A stretch of 64,000 nucleotides of DNA from Candidula unifasciata (taxonomy: Eukaryota; Mollusca; Gastropoda; Stylommatophora; Geomitridae), in assembly GCA_905116865.2 (NCBI GenBank), contig CAJHNH020002557.1, forward strand, positions 1,095,001 through 1,159,000, written 5' to 3'. Below, one piece after another: positions 1 through 35,780 of this stretch (positions within the stretch are counted from its first letter, which is position 1; each line of letters starts with the position of its first letter). The notes below the pieces were generated by a model that was not told where the DNA came from, did not search any database, and worked only from the letters and a program-made list of their open reading frames with translations. Made by a program: the position numbers and the translations under genes.

Positions 1-570
1 CAATTACAATCCAACAGCCACAAACTCGTTATATCCCAATTATAACCCCAAGGGTCGCTAACTCGTTATATTCTAATTAGTATCCCGAGGGTCACAAACT
101 CGTTATATTCAACTTATAACCACGAGAGTTACAAACGCGTTATACCCTAAATATAACACTATGAATTACAAATTCTTTAAATAACAATTACATCTCCAGG
201 GTCACAAACTCGTTATATCCCGGTTATAACCCCCCGAGGGTCATAAACTCGTTATATCCCACCTATAACACTGGAGGGTCACAAACTTGTTATATATCAA
301 TTATAGTTCCCGAGGGTCACAAACTTGTTATATCCCAGTTATAACCCTGAGGGCTGCAAACTCGTTAACTCCCAATTATAACCCCATGGATTACAAACTC
401 ATTACATCCCGATTATAACCCGGAAGATTACAATCTATTTTGAGCCCGGTTATAACCCTCGAGGGCTACAAACTCGTTATATCCCAGTCACAGCCCTCGA
501 GGGCTACAAACTCGTTATATCCCAGTTTTAACCTACGAGGATCATAAACTCATTATATCCCAATTATAAC
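1..570. repeat. ~38-40 bp minisatellite
   Basis: About 14 diverged units of gagggtcacaaactcgttat plus atcccaattataaccc. Continues off the left edge. Confidence 0.9.
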
Positions 571-719
571 CATCCTAGTGGGGAGGATGTGCCTCGTTTA
601 ACACATTTCATTAGAAGAGCAAATGGGGGTTGGAAATATTTGACGAAGAACTATCAAAAAAGAAAATATATATTAGGGTTTCATTTCCCCCGAACACCGA
701 CCAACCGAGATCAGACGTG

Positions 720-781
720 GACAAGAACGATAAATCTGTACAGAAGGAAGTTCTCTCTCCAGACGTTGGGATTTTTGTGAG
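720..781 (+). other. Possible non-coding first exon of SRP54 (5' UTR)
   Basis: Coding exon 1 begins with a clear acceptor at 2307, so an upstream untranslated exon must exist. The sequence ending TTTTTGTGAG before gtaaag at 782 is a good donor in a less repetitive stretch between the opening minisatellite and AT-rich intron. No promoter motif fixes the 5' end. Tentative. Confidence 0.25.
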
Positions 782-1004
782 GTAAAGTGAAACAATTTCT
801 ACATCGAAGCTCACAGGAAAACCTCCGCAATTTGTTACTTCAAATTAGATAGTGAACATTTGATATTTTATTGTATTTACAACATTATATACAACCCTAA
901 TGTAACCACAGTTTATATTGTTTATTTCATAATTAAAACCAGAATTCTATACTCTATACTAACTACTAGTTAACTACTGCTGGAGTAACTTACTGGACGT
1001 AAAT

Positions 1005-1095
1005 TTGCCTAGATAAACCACAGCACACAACAGCCAGGTGCTGCTGAGGTTGGTTCTGCAACGTCCTGTAAAGGATACGCAACTAACCTAATACT
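1005..1095 (+). mobile_element. 3' fragment of the 46.5-kb tRNA-headed SINE family
   Basis: taaaccacagcacacaacag, gttggttctgcaacgtcctg and taaaggatacgcaactaacc match the 3' part of the 46488-46705 element. Confidence 0.65.
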
Positions 1096-1099
1096 GTGA

Positions 1100-1740
1100 G
1101 TATGATCTACGAAAATCTCTCCTGCTAGATCAGAGCTGGATGCAGAAATCGAAACAGAAGTTAGAAATAATTGAAAGGGATGTCATTGTCATCATCATTC
1201 ATCAATCATGCTTGGTGGGACATATTTTTCGATTTTAGCTTAATAAAATTAAATTGCTATTATTCATCTTTTTTAGTATAATAATACTGGACATGAACGT
1301 CTATTACTATTACTTAGCTGTAGCTTTAGCACCAGCCGTAACATGAATAGTAATAATATCATGTCATGTTTTAATTTAGATAGTAGTGGACATCAGTTTT
1401 CAGCTTCACTGCAAACTGAGGTCCCATAATTGCTTTGTTCTTGTGTCAGTAAAAATAACAATAAAATCACATGCGAGACCCCTCAGTGTATGTTTGAAAA
1501 GTTGTGGATAAACAGTCGCAGCAAAATCCCAAAACTTGCACATGCAGTAAATGCATAAGGTGGCCACTAGAAGTGACAACACTAAAAATTTCTACCATAT
1601 GTAAAAAAAATGTGTTGATTGAAGTAGTCAGGTAAGATAAGCTGGTCATAATTTCTTTAGATTTAGATTAGTAGCTAGATAACTATCCTATTGTGGTGAG
1701 ATTCTTATAAATCAAGAACAAAACAGGACAGCCCAAAACT
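1100..1740. other. Intron sequence, nothing recognised
   Basis: AT-rich, no open frame with coding character and no repeat I can match elsewhere in the window. Confidence 0.5.
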
Positions 1741-1744
1741 GCCT

Positions 1745-2235
1745 TTTATAAAATGAACATTTTATGCAGTAAATCAGTGTCTTTGGAGGTTAGGAAAAGA
1801 ATTCTCCCATGCTATATAGAGCTAGTTTTAACATACGGGTTGTGAATCCTGGACAGTTAATAAACAACCCAAACAATATGTCGAGGCCTTGGAGATGTGG
1901 TTTTACAGAAGAATTTTTAGAATTCCTTGGATAGCTAAGAAAAGCAACCCCGATGTTTTGAAAGAGGTGAGTGCTCGAACACAACTTATCACAAACACCA
2001 TAAAGAGACAGTCATTATTCATGTTATGAGATGAGGGGAAACATGGAACATGTTGTAATAACTGGAAAGATTTGTGGAAAGAGAGACAGAGGAAGACAGC
2101 AAGAGAAGATTCTTGAAGCCTTTTGTCATGGTATGCAAGAGTGTCAACACACCAACTGACACACTCAGTTATGGATTGCAGATTGTGGAGAGGCATGATC
2201 GTCCATGCCTTCCACCAATCTACTTATTGGTGGAT
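1745..2235 (+). mobile_element. LINE 3' fragment, decayed (reverse-transcriptase C-terminal region)
   Basis: Broken frames read LEDVVLQKNF-like, then gaaagaggtgagtgctcg..., ggagaggcatgatcg. Aligns with 8010-8380, 14650-15760, 17730-18025 and 20055-20645. Ends 70 bp before SRP54 coding exon 1. Many frameshifts. Confidence 0.75.
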
Positions 2236-2307
2236 TATATTATATTATATTTAGTAGTTTTGAAATGTATTCTTATTTGTCCATCTTTTCTTTTTTTTTA
2301 AATGCAG

Positions 2308-25992
<23,685 letters not shown>

Positions 25993-26231
25993 TTGAGAAC
26001 ATTTCCCCGTCTTGTCGATATTTTATAGTTTTTTCTCTAACCTCTCATTGTCGTCATTTTTCTCTGTTTTGGATGAAGGGATTTTTTTGCCGTGGTCTAT
26101 AATCAAAAGGTACAAACATAAAATGAAGGTTCACAGCATCACTAGTTTTATTTTTCTTCTTGACTCTCCTATTCTTATCCTTTAAATTTAATTTAAGACA
26201 GGCCTGTGTGCCCAATTTTTAATCCTTCGGA

Positions 26232-26262
26232 AATAAAGTCTGTTTGTTTGTTCCCCAATAAA
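26232..26262 (+). terminator. SRP54 polyadenylation signals
   Basis: AATAAA occurs at 26232-26237 and again at 26257-26262, about 240-270 bases after the stop, followed by T-rich sequence. These are the most likely cleavage signals for SRP54 mRNA. Confidence 0.7.
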
Positions 26263-26379
26263 ATTATTTTAATTTGTGCCCTCTCAGCAGTGAAGGTCAG
26301 CAGCATGCATCAGCTGTTGTCTTTGGGAGAATAGTTTACTGTTGGCGAAGACATTAAGAATATTTTAATTTTATCATCA

Positions 26380-26620
26380 CTATGTAGCAGATCCTTTGCA
26401 GAACATCGTTCTCATCATGGTCTGCCTGAAAGAAACTGTGGTACCATGCCATCTGTTTTAATTTGTTCCAATCCACCGTGGTGCTTGATACAAATTATTT
26501 CAAATTCCAAAGACAAGATGCTGTTTGCTGGCCAATCCTTGATATTAAGATTTTTTTGGGGGGAATGTTCAGTATTTCTGTTTTCATGGGTTTGAGAGAA
26601 TCCATCTACAGCATTTCAAT
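26380..26620 (-). mobile_element. LINE 3' fragment (second RT-tail family)
   Basis: Shares agacaagatgctgtttgctg and cctttgcagaacatcgttct with 36185-36400, 41525-41690 and 45935-46140. Confidence 0.55.
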
Positions 26621-26639
26621 TTATCAAAACATAATGTTG

Positions 26640-26890
26640 AATTAAGAATTGACATCACAGCACTCGGAACACTCCCATAAGTGCTCCGTCCCCATCTTCA
26701 GCAGCAAGCGAAGAGTTCTAATTCCGATCGCACCAGTAACCGTGTGATTGTAAATCTGTCTCCTTCTTCCCCTGAGTGCTGAGCATCGGCCAGATCCCCT
26801 GGTAACTACTCGCAGCGCCATTTTCTTCACATCGTAATTATCTGTTTGTACCTGCACACTGTTCACTCGTTCCCAAAGGGCCCTCACAAT
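26640..26890 (-). mobile_element. WECSECCDVDS repeat family, 81-codon open frame
   Basis: Minus strand is open for 81 codons: MRALWERVNSVQVQTDNYDV ... VTRGSGRCSALRGRRRQIYN ... KMGTEHLWECSECCDVNS and stop. The most intact copy in the window. Confidence 0.7.
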
Positions 26891-26993
26891 ATCTAGCTGG
26901 TCATTTTCATGAGATCAAATGAATATATCTGGAATACAACAGTCGGTTAGGTGTCTATCTTTTTGTGCCTGACTCTAATCTCTTTTCTTGTTT

Positions 26994-27238
26994 TTCTTCT
27001 TCTTCTTTGTTCACCGGTTGTAAATTCCATTGGACGGTCCGCCCTAGTTGTTCGTCAATTTGGCATTGTGCCTGGGCCTAAAATCCGTGTTACTGGCTTA
27101 TTTGTATGCAGTTGGTTGTACCTTACCGCTCGGGCAAATGCACTCCGACTCCGAAGGAAGCTCCCCGTTAGTCGACTTGTTGGGGAGGCAGTGGGTCTAT
27201 TCTTGTTATCCCCACAGTGGGACTCTGGAACCCACACA
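26994..27238 (-). mobile_element. SINE-A copy
   Basis: (TTC)n then gttcaccggttgtaaattcc ... gggactctggaacccacaca. Nearly full length. Confidence 0.85.
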
Positions 27239-27617
27239 TTGATTTTTTTCTGGGGTGGGGGGTTTAAATCTCCTGTATTTCCTTGTTTTGTTACCTGGTG
27301 TAACATCACGGATAGTATGTGAGCTCATCAGTAAGAGTTTTGCTGGTTTAATTACACCCTGACCAAGGATGTTGAATTATTCCCGAGCATTGAAAGATTT
27401 GAACCTAGAACTGCAAACTTCATATTAATTTGCCATTGTTGATGGAAATTAATGGAAAATTCTCGCTGTCGGTGTCAGAGATACAAGTTTAGTTAGCTAA
27501 AAGCAAATGGTCCTGAAAGGCCAGTGGCATATAGGTTACTGGACCCATATTTTTATAGATCAGTTGGTACTCGATAAGTGATCAGCTGCTTATATATTTC
27601 CTGGCTAACATTTCACA

Positions 27618-27858
27618 CTGGGCCAACCTAGCACCCATGGTAAATGTCATAAATTGTGGCGTTCACAGTAAATGCCATAACTTGTGGCGCCCATGGTAAA
27701 TGTCATAAATTGTGGCGTCCACAGTAAATGCCATAACTTGTGGCCCCCATGGTAAATGTCATAAATTGTGGCGTCCACAGTAAATGCCATAACTTGTGGC
27801 CCCCATGGTAAATGTCATAAATTGTGGCATCCAAGGTAAATGCCATAAATTGTGGTGT
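27618..27858. repeat. ~54-bp composite minisatellite
   Basis: Alternates ccatggtaaatgtcataaat-tgtggc and ccacagtaaatgccataact-tgtggc, about four and a half units. Confidence 0.93.
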
Positions 27859-28245
27859 ATAAATCAACCTCAAGATTTTTAGAAAAAAATTAGGAGTTTG
27901 GCTTACACCTCATTTGCCGACCTGGAAAAGCAAAATTTGTAGGCCTGAAAACTCGACTTATACGCCACAGTGCATGTTAAAAATATGTCTCAGTGTGGAG
28001 TCAAACTGAAGACCTTTAGGCTGACAGCTGAGTGTCCAGCCACTTGACTCCTGCTACAGATTTACTGAATATGTGAGAGCTATGTATGCTGGTGTATATT
28101 CTGTTCACTGTGTCTGTATATAGATGTACCTGGTTGCAGTCCAATTACAAAGACATCTTATACATGATCTTTTGTTGTTGTTAAAGGTGTACAGCAAAAA
28201 GAGCGCATAAAAGCCTACAATTGGAAACGTTTTGGTTGTTTGCAT

Positions 28246-28945
28246 TTGCATCTTTACGCCTCTCCTCCGAACTTCTACCCGATATTATGAGGGCCATAAA
28301 ATTTCCTTACGGGGCTCAGTCCTATTAAAAATATACGAACTTCCGGCGACGAATGAATCGTGGCAAAACTAGGATTACCTCACAATTTCAAGAGACGCAA
28401 CACTGCAGACGATAGTAGCAGACGATAATAGCGACCGTTGACACTTTCGAGTGTTTCTGCAGGCGATACTAGCGACCATTGACAATTTCGAGACACGCAA
28501 CATTACTAATGATAACAGCCACATGGCAGGAAGTCCACGTGCGCCGACACAGATTAGCGTCGTCGTTGTCCTCACACTTTTCGGCATGCGCAAAACGCGG
28601 TTACACTCACTGCCGACAGTATCATATGGGGAGCTAAACTAGGTGCCTGGGACTCACGAGCAAATTAATTGGAGGAAGTTGCAGGAGATGAGGTAGCTGC
28701 TGCTCGTGAGTCCCAGCCATCTATTTAAGCCCCCATCTGCGCCGCGCGTAGCGGCACGGGGGATACGGTTGGCGGTGAGGCATAGTCACAGAAACAGATC
28801 CGCAATCAACATATTGCCGAGACCCTGTTAGAGCATTTCTTTCGTTATACGGAGCCGGCATATTTTTAATAGGACTGAGCCCCGTAAGGATATTTTATGG
28901 CCGCCATAATATCGTGTAGAAGTTCGGAGGAGAGCCTTTACTTTT
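28246..28945. mobile_element. Foldback/MITE-like element with ~95-bp inverted ends
   Basis: 28255-28345 (ctctcctccgaacttctac, ttacggggctcagtcctatt, aaaaatat) recurs as its complement at 28855-28940 with few mismatches. The interior (~500 bp) is GC-rich relative to its surroundings, contains a second perfect 16-bp inverted pair CTGGGACTCACGAGCA at 28645-28720, a TATTTAAG box and short cgacaatttcgag-type direct repeats. No ORF of note and no assignable superfamily. Confidence 0.8.
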
Positions 28946-28974
28946 AGATACAATGAAAAAAAAAGGATCTAAAC

Positions 28975-29005
<31 letters not shown>

Positions 29006-29009
29006 CGGT

Positions 29010-29140
29010 GGTGCATAAGATGCTTGCAGCGGTACTCGATGGGTGATGTGTTCAAACATCACACCGGCCGCCTTGACTTCCCATGACATTACCTGGTACC
29101 CATTTAAGGCTGGGTTGACCAGAAAGCCAAGGTCAGTTTG
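29010..29140 (-). mobile_element. SINE-B fragment
   Basis: Reversed middle: cgatgggtgatgtgttcaaa, ccggccgccttgacttccca, ggtacccatttaaggctggg. Confidence 0.75.
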
Positions 29141-29460
29141 GAAAGACTGTCCGATCATATAGGCAGAAGTCAGTCTTGTACTTGACAAACTCACTCTCTG
29201 ATGTTTAGAGTTTAACTTATGTATTAACTTATGCAACACATGAGAAAGAACACACACACAATCCTTTCCCCCCCCCCCCCCCCCCCCCCCCCTGAGGAAG
29301 AGAAAGAAGACTAGTTCAATGATATAACACAAGTAGCCGGAACCAAGTGGGTTACAGTAAAATAAAGGCTGGAACAACAAAAAGTCCACAACAGTTCAAA
29401 CAACAAAATGAAGCACACAGTACAAGATAAAACAATTTATAACTGCAAGTAAGAAGATCC

Positions 29461-29695
29461 CCGTGTGGGTTCCAGGGGGCCCCCATTTCGGGGGAGAAGG
29501 GATAAACCCATTGCTCCCTAACATGCATGTCGTAAAAAGCCCTAATTATAGGTGTTTATTTCAAAGTCGGAGTGCATCTGCCTGAGAGGTGAGGAACCAG
29601 CAGTCTGCATACAAATAAGCCAGATCTGTAAAATGGATGTGCACACAAAATTCAAGTTCTGGAACAAGGCTGAAGTCCAGAAGTGGACAAATAAT
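29461..29695 (+). mobile_element. SINE-A copy
   Basis: Head cgtgtgggttccaggg, middle aagtcggagtgcatctgcct, end agtccagaagtggacaaata, where LINE-like sequence takes over. Confidence 0.83.
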
Positions 29696-29699
29696 GTTG

Positions 29700-29935
29700 A
29701 AGAACATGTATAAGCAACGACTGGAGTTATGCTTGTAATGGCGTTGGTTATTTTTCCTATGTATGGAAACTTATGGGGTGACGTACCTGCAACTTCGAAA
29801 AGACACCTGGCCTCAAGAGCAAAGTGTGCAGAGCAAGCTATGGGGAACCATGCAGGACCTGCAGCTGACATGCGAGTTTACAGAGGCAACCCACCTGATG
29901 GTCTGATCTGAGCATATGAAACCGAACGCAAAGAA
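29700..29935 (+). mobile_element. LINE 3' fragment with (GAA)n tail
   Basis: cagcttcgaaaag-type bases, ggacctgcagctgacatgcg, catctgatggtctgatctga as at 55440-55660. Confidence 0.7.
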
Positions 29936-30324
29936 GAAAGAAGCTAATGAAAACAGATCAATATTTATACAGCTAGAAGGAAAAGGGAAAAGGGGTTTCC
30001 GGTTTGGACCAAGATGGTGGGACATGTTTCCCCTCTAGGTTGGCTCAAGACTGTTGATCGACAACCTGACCAGTCTCCATCATAAAACATCCATTGTTTT
30101 AGAATAAGATTTTTAACTACTTAGAATGGATAAGACCAGACTCCCTCATCAAGCTCTTATATGGACACCGGAAGGGACAAGAAAACACGGGAAAACCAAG
30201 AGAGACCCTGTGTAGAACCATCATTAGGGAAGGCTCAACCATGGGCCTAATGAACATTCAAGATCTAAAACTGGTGGCAACGAAACGCCAGACATGGAGA
30301 GTTATGACCTCTGCTCTCTGCGCC

Positions 30325-30575
30325 TCCTTAGGCTCAAGAAAGACTAACTGTTCTTTGGTCATGTGATGAGGGGGGGAGGCTTTGGAGAATATTATGACGA
30401 CTAGAAAGAACAAAGATAGAAGAGGGAGAGGCAGGCCGAGAGAGAAGATGACAGATGGATTGAGACGGTGGCACGGAGGGATATTATTGGTAGAACTGAT
30501 TCATGGACAAAGGACCGAGATCTGTTGAGATGCATGAACACCTACGCCAGCTAGCAGTGTACATGATGATGATGA
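30325..30575 (+). mobile_element. LINE 3' fragment
   Basis: ctgttctttggtcatgtgat, aggcaggccgagagagaaga, gccagctagcagtgtacatg; (GAT)n at the end. Confidence 0.72.
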
Positions 30576-30652
30576 TTGATGGTCCTCAGGGACTCTCTTC
30601 TGCCTTCTGTCCGGTCATTAAATGATCAGCCTTTCTTTCCATTCTCAAATAG

Positions 30653-30805
30653 TAGGTTTATTCAACCGGTGGCCCATGGGCCAAATCTTGCCCTACAAGT
30701 GGCCCATGGATAATTGTCAATTTTATTGTATTAATGATCTTTATGGGAGGCTTGGGCCACTGGCGATCCCCATTTCCAAAACTTTGACGTCTGAGTAAAC
30801 TTAGC
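30653..30805. mobile_element. Decayed hAT-like MITE of the CAGGGCT family
   Basis: Shares the interior ggcccatggataattgtcaa, attgtattaatgatcttt and gcgatccccatttccaaaa with the copies at 35.8 and 36.4 kb; terminal bases are eroded. Confidence 0.6.
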
Positions 30806-30938
30806 TGAAAAGACTGGCCATATGGCCTGTACCAGTGTTTCCCAAACTTGTGTGTGCCATACCCCATCTAAGCCTTTCTTAAGTTCTGATGCCCCCTATG
30901 TAACTTATACTCTGGACAAGTCAATTGTCGCCCACCTC

Positions 30939-31155
30939 TAGAAGTTAGTCTTGTTCCAAAACCTAAGTGTTGTGTGCAGATCTGTTTTACAGATCTGACT
31001 TGATTTTTATGCAGATTGTTGGTTTCTTGCCTCTCAGGCAGATGCACTCCGAGTTCAAAGAAAGCCCCCCAATTAGTCGATTCTACAACATGCTCGATAG
31101 GGAAGCAGTGGGTCTATTGTTTTGTCCCACACTGCGGCTCCAGAACCCATATGGA
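30939..31155 (-). mobile_element. SINE-A copy, tail truncated
   Basis: Runs from gttagtcttgttccaaaacc to ggctccagaacccatatgg. Confidence 0.8.
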
Positions 31156-31612
31156 GAGCCCCAGTTGTAACTGTGTTACCATGGATCTAATCAACTGACA
31201 AAAGTACTGCCAGGATGTTTAATTACAAGCAGTTGTGAATGCATACAACAGAAAGCAATGCTAATATTGAAATAAACATTATTATCAAACAGAACAGAAA
31301 ACACTGTCAATACATTCATATTATTAATACTTCAATTTACCAAAACAATATAATAAACATGAAACAAATGTATATGGAATAAAACAGATAAATTTGTAAA
31401 AAGATCTTAAATAATCTTTGTTTTAAGTTACTGAAAAGTTACTGTCAATATATAATCAACAAACAAAATATTGTTGAAAGTCTTCAGAAGTGGCCTGCTA
31501 ACGTTAAACAAAGCCTGGTTACATTTCTCCCGTCATAGACTGATTTCTTCATAAGTTCATATCTGAAACAACAACAATCGTACAATGCAATATAAAACAT
31601 GGGAAGTGTGCA

Positions 31613-32652
31613 ATAGTTGTGACATCAATCACTCAGTGCACAAGACATGATTGTTTTCAGTGACATCAATCACTCAGTGCACAAGACATGATTGTTTTCA
31701 GTGACATCAATCACTCAGTGCACAAGACATGATTGTTTTCAGTGACATCAATCACTCAGTACACAAGACATGATTGTTTTCAGTGACATCAATCACTCAG
31801 TACACAAGACATGATTGTTTTCAGTGACATCAATCACTCAGTGCACAAGACATGATTGTTTTCAGTGACATCAATCACTAAGTACACAAGACATGATTGT
31901 TTTCAGTGACATCAATCACTCAGTACACAAGACATGATTGTTTTCAGTGACATCAATCACTCAGTGCACAAGACATGATTGTTTTCAGTGACATCAATCA
32001 CTCAGTGCACAAGACATGATTGTTTTCAGTGACATCAATCACTAAGTACACAAGACATGATTGTTTTCAGTGACATCAATCACTCAGTGCACAAGTCATG
32101 ATTGTTTTCAGTGACATCAATCACTAAGTACACAAGATATGATTGTTTTCAGTGACAACAATCACTAGGTGCCTAAGACATGATTGTTTTCAGTGACAAC
32201 AATCACTAGGTGCCTAAGACATGATTGTTTTCAGTGACAACATCACTAAGTACACAAGATATGATTGTTTTCAGTGACAACAATCACTAGGTGCCTAAGA
32301 CATGATTGTTTTCAGTGACAACAATCACTAGGTGCCTAAGACATGATTGTTACATGATTGTTTTCAGTGACAACATCACTAAGTACACCAGACATGACTG
32401 TTTTCAGTGACAACATCACTAAGTACACAAGACATGATTGTTTTCAGTGACAACATCATTAAGTACACAAGACATGATTGTTTTCAGTGACAACCATTAC
32501 TAAGTACACAAGACATCTTGTTTTCAGTGACAACAATCACTAAGTACACAATACATGATTGTTTGCAGTGACAACATCACTAAGTACACAAGACATGATT
32601 GTTTGCAGTGACAACAATCACTAAGTACACATGACATGATTGTTTTCAGGCT
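31613..32652. repeat. 41-bp minisatellite, about 25 units
   Basis: cagtgacatcaatcactcag then tgcacaagacatgattgttt; right half drifts to caacaatcactaggtgcct variants. Confidence 0.95.
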
Positions 32653-32693
32653 GAAAAAACATATGTCATCATTTTTATGGTTATTGCACTTTC

Positions 32694-32945
32694 TGGAGCC
32701 GCCGTGATGTAGCAGCTAGATGTTTGCCTGCAGAATGGAAGGTTGTTGGTTCAGGTCATGGCAGTACCAGACTTTTTTCAAAAGTGGCCTTGGCTTCCAG
32801 TTCGACCCAGCCTTGAACAGGTACAAGGTGGCGTCCTGGGAAGCAAAGGCGGCTGGCGTAAAGCTGACCACATCACTCACCAAGGGCCCATTGGTCTATA
32901 GAATACAGGCTTGAGGGCGTGGAAAGGGGTCCTTTACTTTACGGC
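32694..32945 (+). mobile_element. SINE-B, full-length tRNA-derived copy
   Basis: Head ggagccgccgtgatgtagca, B-box-like GTTGGTTCAGGTC, body ccttggcttccagttcgacc, tail tcctttactttac. The tail meets the 59-bp array at 32954. Confidence 0.83.
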
Positions 32946-32953
32946 TTCTCTGA

Positions 32954-33617
32954 ATGTTCAGTGTATGTCAGTTTCACTCACAGGTTTCTTGTTCTCAGCC
33001 CTGTGGGAATCAATGTCCAGTGTATGTCAGTTTCACTCACAGGTTTCTTGTTCTCAGCCCTGTGGGAATCAATGTCCAGTGTATGTCAGTTTCACTCACA
33101 GGTTTCTTGTTCTCAGCCCTGTGGGAATCAATGTCCAGTGTATGTCAGTTTCACTCACAGGTTTCTTGTTCTCAGCCCTGTGGGAATCAATGTCCAGTGT
33201 ATGTCAGTTTCACTCACAGGTTTCTTGTTCTCAGCCCTGTGGGAATCAATGTCCAGTGTATGTCAGTTTCACTCACAGGTTTCTTGTTCTCAGCCCTGTG
33301 GGAATCAATGTCCAGTGTATGCTAGTTTCACTCACAGGTTTCTTGTTCTCAGCCCTGTGGGAATCAATGTCCAGTGTATGTCAGTTTCACTCACAGGTTT
33401 CTTGTTCTCAGCCCTGTGGGAATCAATGTCCAGTGTATGTCAGTTTCACTCACAGGTTTCTTGTTCTCAGCCCTGTGGGAATCAATGTCCAGTGTATGCT
33501 AGTTTCACTCACAGGTTTCTTGTTCTCAGCCCTGTGGGAATCAATGTCCAGTGTATGCTAGTTTCACTCACAGGTTTCTTGTTCTCAGCCCTGTGGGAAT
33601 CAATGTCCAGTGTACCG
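32954..33617. repeat. 59-bp minisatellite, 11 near-identical units
   Basis: gtccagtgtatgtcagtttc, actcacaggtttcttgttct, cagccctgtgggaatcaat. Very little divergence, so recent. Confidence 0.95.
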
Positions 33618-33749
33618 TTATTATTTTTGTTTCCCCCATTTATATCTCTCTACCCCATTTGTTTAAATCTTTTGTTTTGTAACAGCTCTTCCTGTTCCTG
33701 TTTTTAAATTTTAAGGTCATTTCCAGTTATTCTGAAATTTTTCTGTTCA

Positions 33750-35780
33750 CTGTGCTGTGTTCAATTACATTTCAGTATCAGCTCAACTGTACACCCAGCC
33801 AATCTATCTGCCTGTTCATTTACCGAAACACTGTCATCACTTGGAGAAAATATCCTAAGAATGCTAACTACACAGGACCTCTGCAGCGATGCTTGCCACT
33901 CTGCACAGAGCATACCTGTCTCCACCTTCTATCCAAATGTATACAGATACTGTATGGTCTAATGGTTTACTTGATCATCTGCTGCCAAAGCTGGAGATAT
34001 CCCCAAAAGTGATGATATAGACATATTATACCTGGTAATATAAGTAGATAAGGGAAAGTCCTGAAATTTAGGATCTATTACACATAATGTACATGGATAT
34101 CATAAGAGAATCATAAGAGAAATGTGTCACTTGGAGATCTACGCTGCACAGCCTGGAAGTTGGGGTTTATTTACACACACACCTAGACATCTCTAGAGAA
34201 ATTTATCATTTTGGAGTCTGCCAAAGCTAGGAGTGTTATATCCAGTAACCAATGTAAGACATCAGAGAAATCTGTGCGATACAGTCCAGAACTGGCAATT
34301 TATTTACATTAAAATGTGAGAAATCGTGAGAGTTCTGTTCCTTTTAACCCTTTTGCAGAAAAAAAACAAAAACAAAGAAAGACCCATATTTTGGGAATTT
34401 CTGATCCCCCCCCCCCCCCCCCCCCCCCCCCAATTATTTTTTTTACACAGGTCACACACAAGTTCAAATTCTATTTATGGACCTAAACATAATTTATATG
34501 CAGACAAAAATAATCGAAGTAATCAATGAACATCAATTAGACGAAAACTGACTGGGTTACTCTCAGTGAGCTTCAAAATAACAATGTTCAGCATGATCTG
34601 TCTTTATTCCTGTGACCCAGGCACCAGTTACCACTGTAACTAATGATAAATTATAATTCTACAAGGACACCCCCACCTTCAAAGATCCCCCCCCCTCTTT
34701 TTAAAGCAACTGCTTGCTACCAGTTATTTTAAAAAGTTGCCTAGGAAGGAGAAAACTCGTAAATGAACCTTTACAGCAAGCTGGAAAAAGAGGCTGGTGT
34801 TTTGCTTGGCCAGGGTGAGAGGGCTAGGTCTGTCTCAAAGTTGGGGAAATATCACATACAGTAAGACAAATGAGAAAGACATCAGGAGAAATCTGTCATG
34901 GAAAATCTGTGTTTCACAGCCTTACTCCCGGGTAGACATCACACCAGACATCTGTCTCTTTTTCGTCTGCCCAAAACTAGGAAAACCATGCACAGCAACT
35001 TGTAAAGTATCACCAGATAAATATTCACTCACACATGTGTGTGTTCCAGGATGCAGTTTTGTGGGAACAAGAACAGACCTACTGCTCCCACTAACAAGCA
35101 TGTCGTAATAGTCGATAAATTAGGGATGGTTTCAAAGTCGGAGTGTATCTGCCTGAGAGACAAGGAACCAACAGTCTGCACACAAATAAGCCAGATATGT
35201 AAAACAGATGTGCAGGCAAAACCCCGAGTTCTGGAACAAGACTAAAAGTACACAAGTGGACAAACAACCAGAACTTTCCATCCGAGTTTACAGCTGGTGA
35301 ATGCGATAAAAGAAGAAAAGAGGATTATTAATCCTTAAGCCTGCTTAAATATCAACAGATTACATACAGTAACACAGGTCGGCCATTACTGAGAGATAAT
35401 CATATGCAAGTCTCCCGCCCTCAGTTTCGGAAATATTACACCTAATTACAAATTCAAGAATAAATACCAACTTTTTACGTCTGCATCGATCGATGTTGGT
35501 AATATACACAATAATGTAGGTAATATACACCTTCAGAGACAAGTGTCTGCAGTAAATCCCCCTCCTAACTGGAAATATTTTACCCATTAAGACATCACAA
35601 AGAAATGTTCACTTGTAAGGCTTCCACCAAGCTGGATTTATACAAAAAGATATCACCAAAAAAATATATTCACTTGTTAAGTCTCCCTCCAAATCGGAAA
35701 TATTTTACCCGATAAGACATCAGAAGAGAAATACTCAATTGTAAGTCTCCATCCGAGATGGAAATATACCCTGTAAGACA
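33750..35780 (-). other. KCTD3-like 3' flank with degenerate repeated module
   Basis: Repeated, diverged blocks share the phrases gacatca-gagaaat, cacttgtaa-tctcc and gctggaaatat-accc at irregular 65-130 bp spacing (clear near 34090-34320, 34850-35000 and 35580-35770). Candidate minus-strand AATAAA signals are at 34603-34608, 34299-34304 and 34166-34171, but the real 3' end of the transcript cannot be fixed. Poly-C at 34408-34431. Confidence 0.45.
35034..35318 (+). mobile_element. SINE-A copy
   Basis: Runs from tgtgtgtgttccagg to tacagctggtgaatgcgata plus agaagaaaagag tail. Confidence 0.83.

Noticed and set aside
31613..32652. CRISPR-like array
   Set aside because: Direct repeats are contiguous without unique spacers and the DNA is eukaryotic; same for the other arrays.
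32911..33707. 216-262 codon plus-strand frames
   Set aside because: The 59-bp period makes all three frames read the same peptide in rotation; no start context, no homology.
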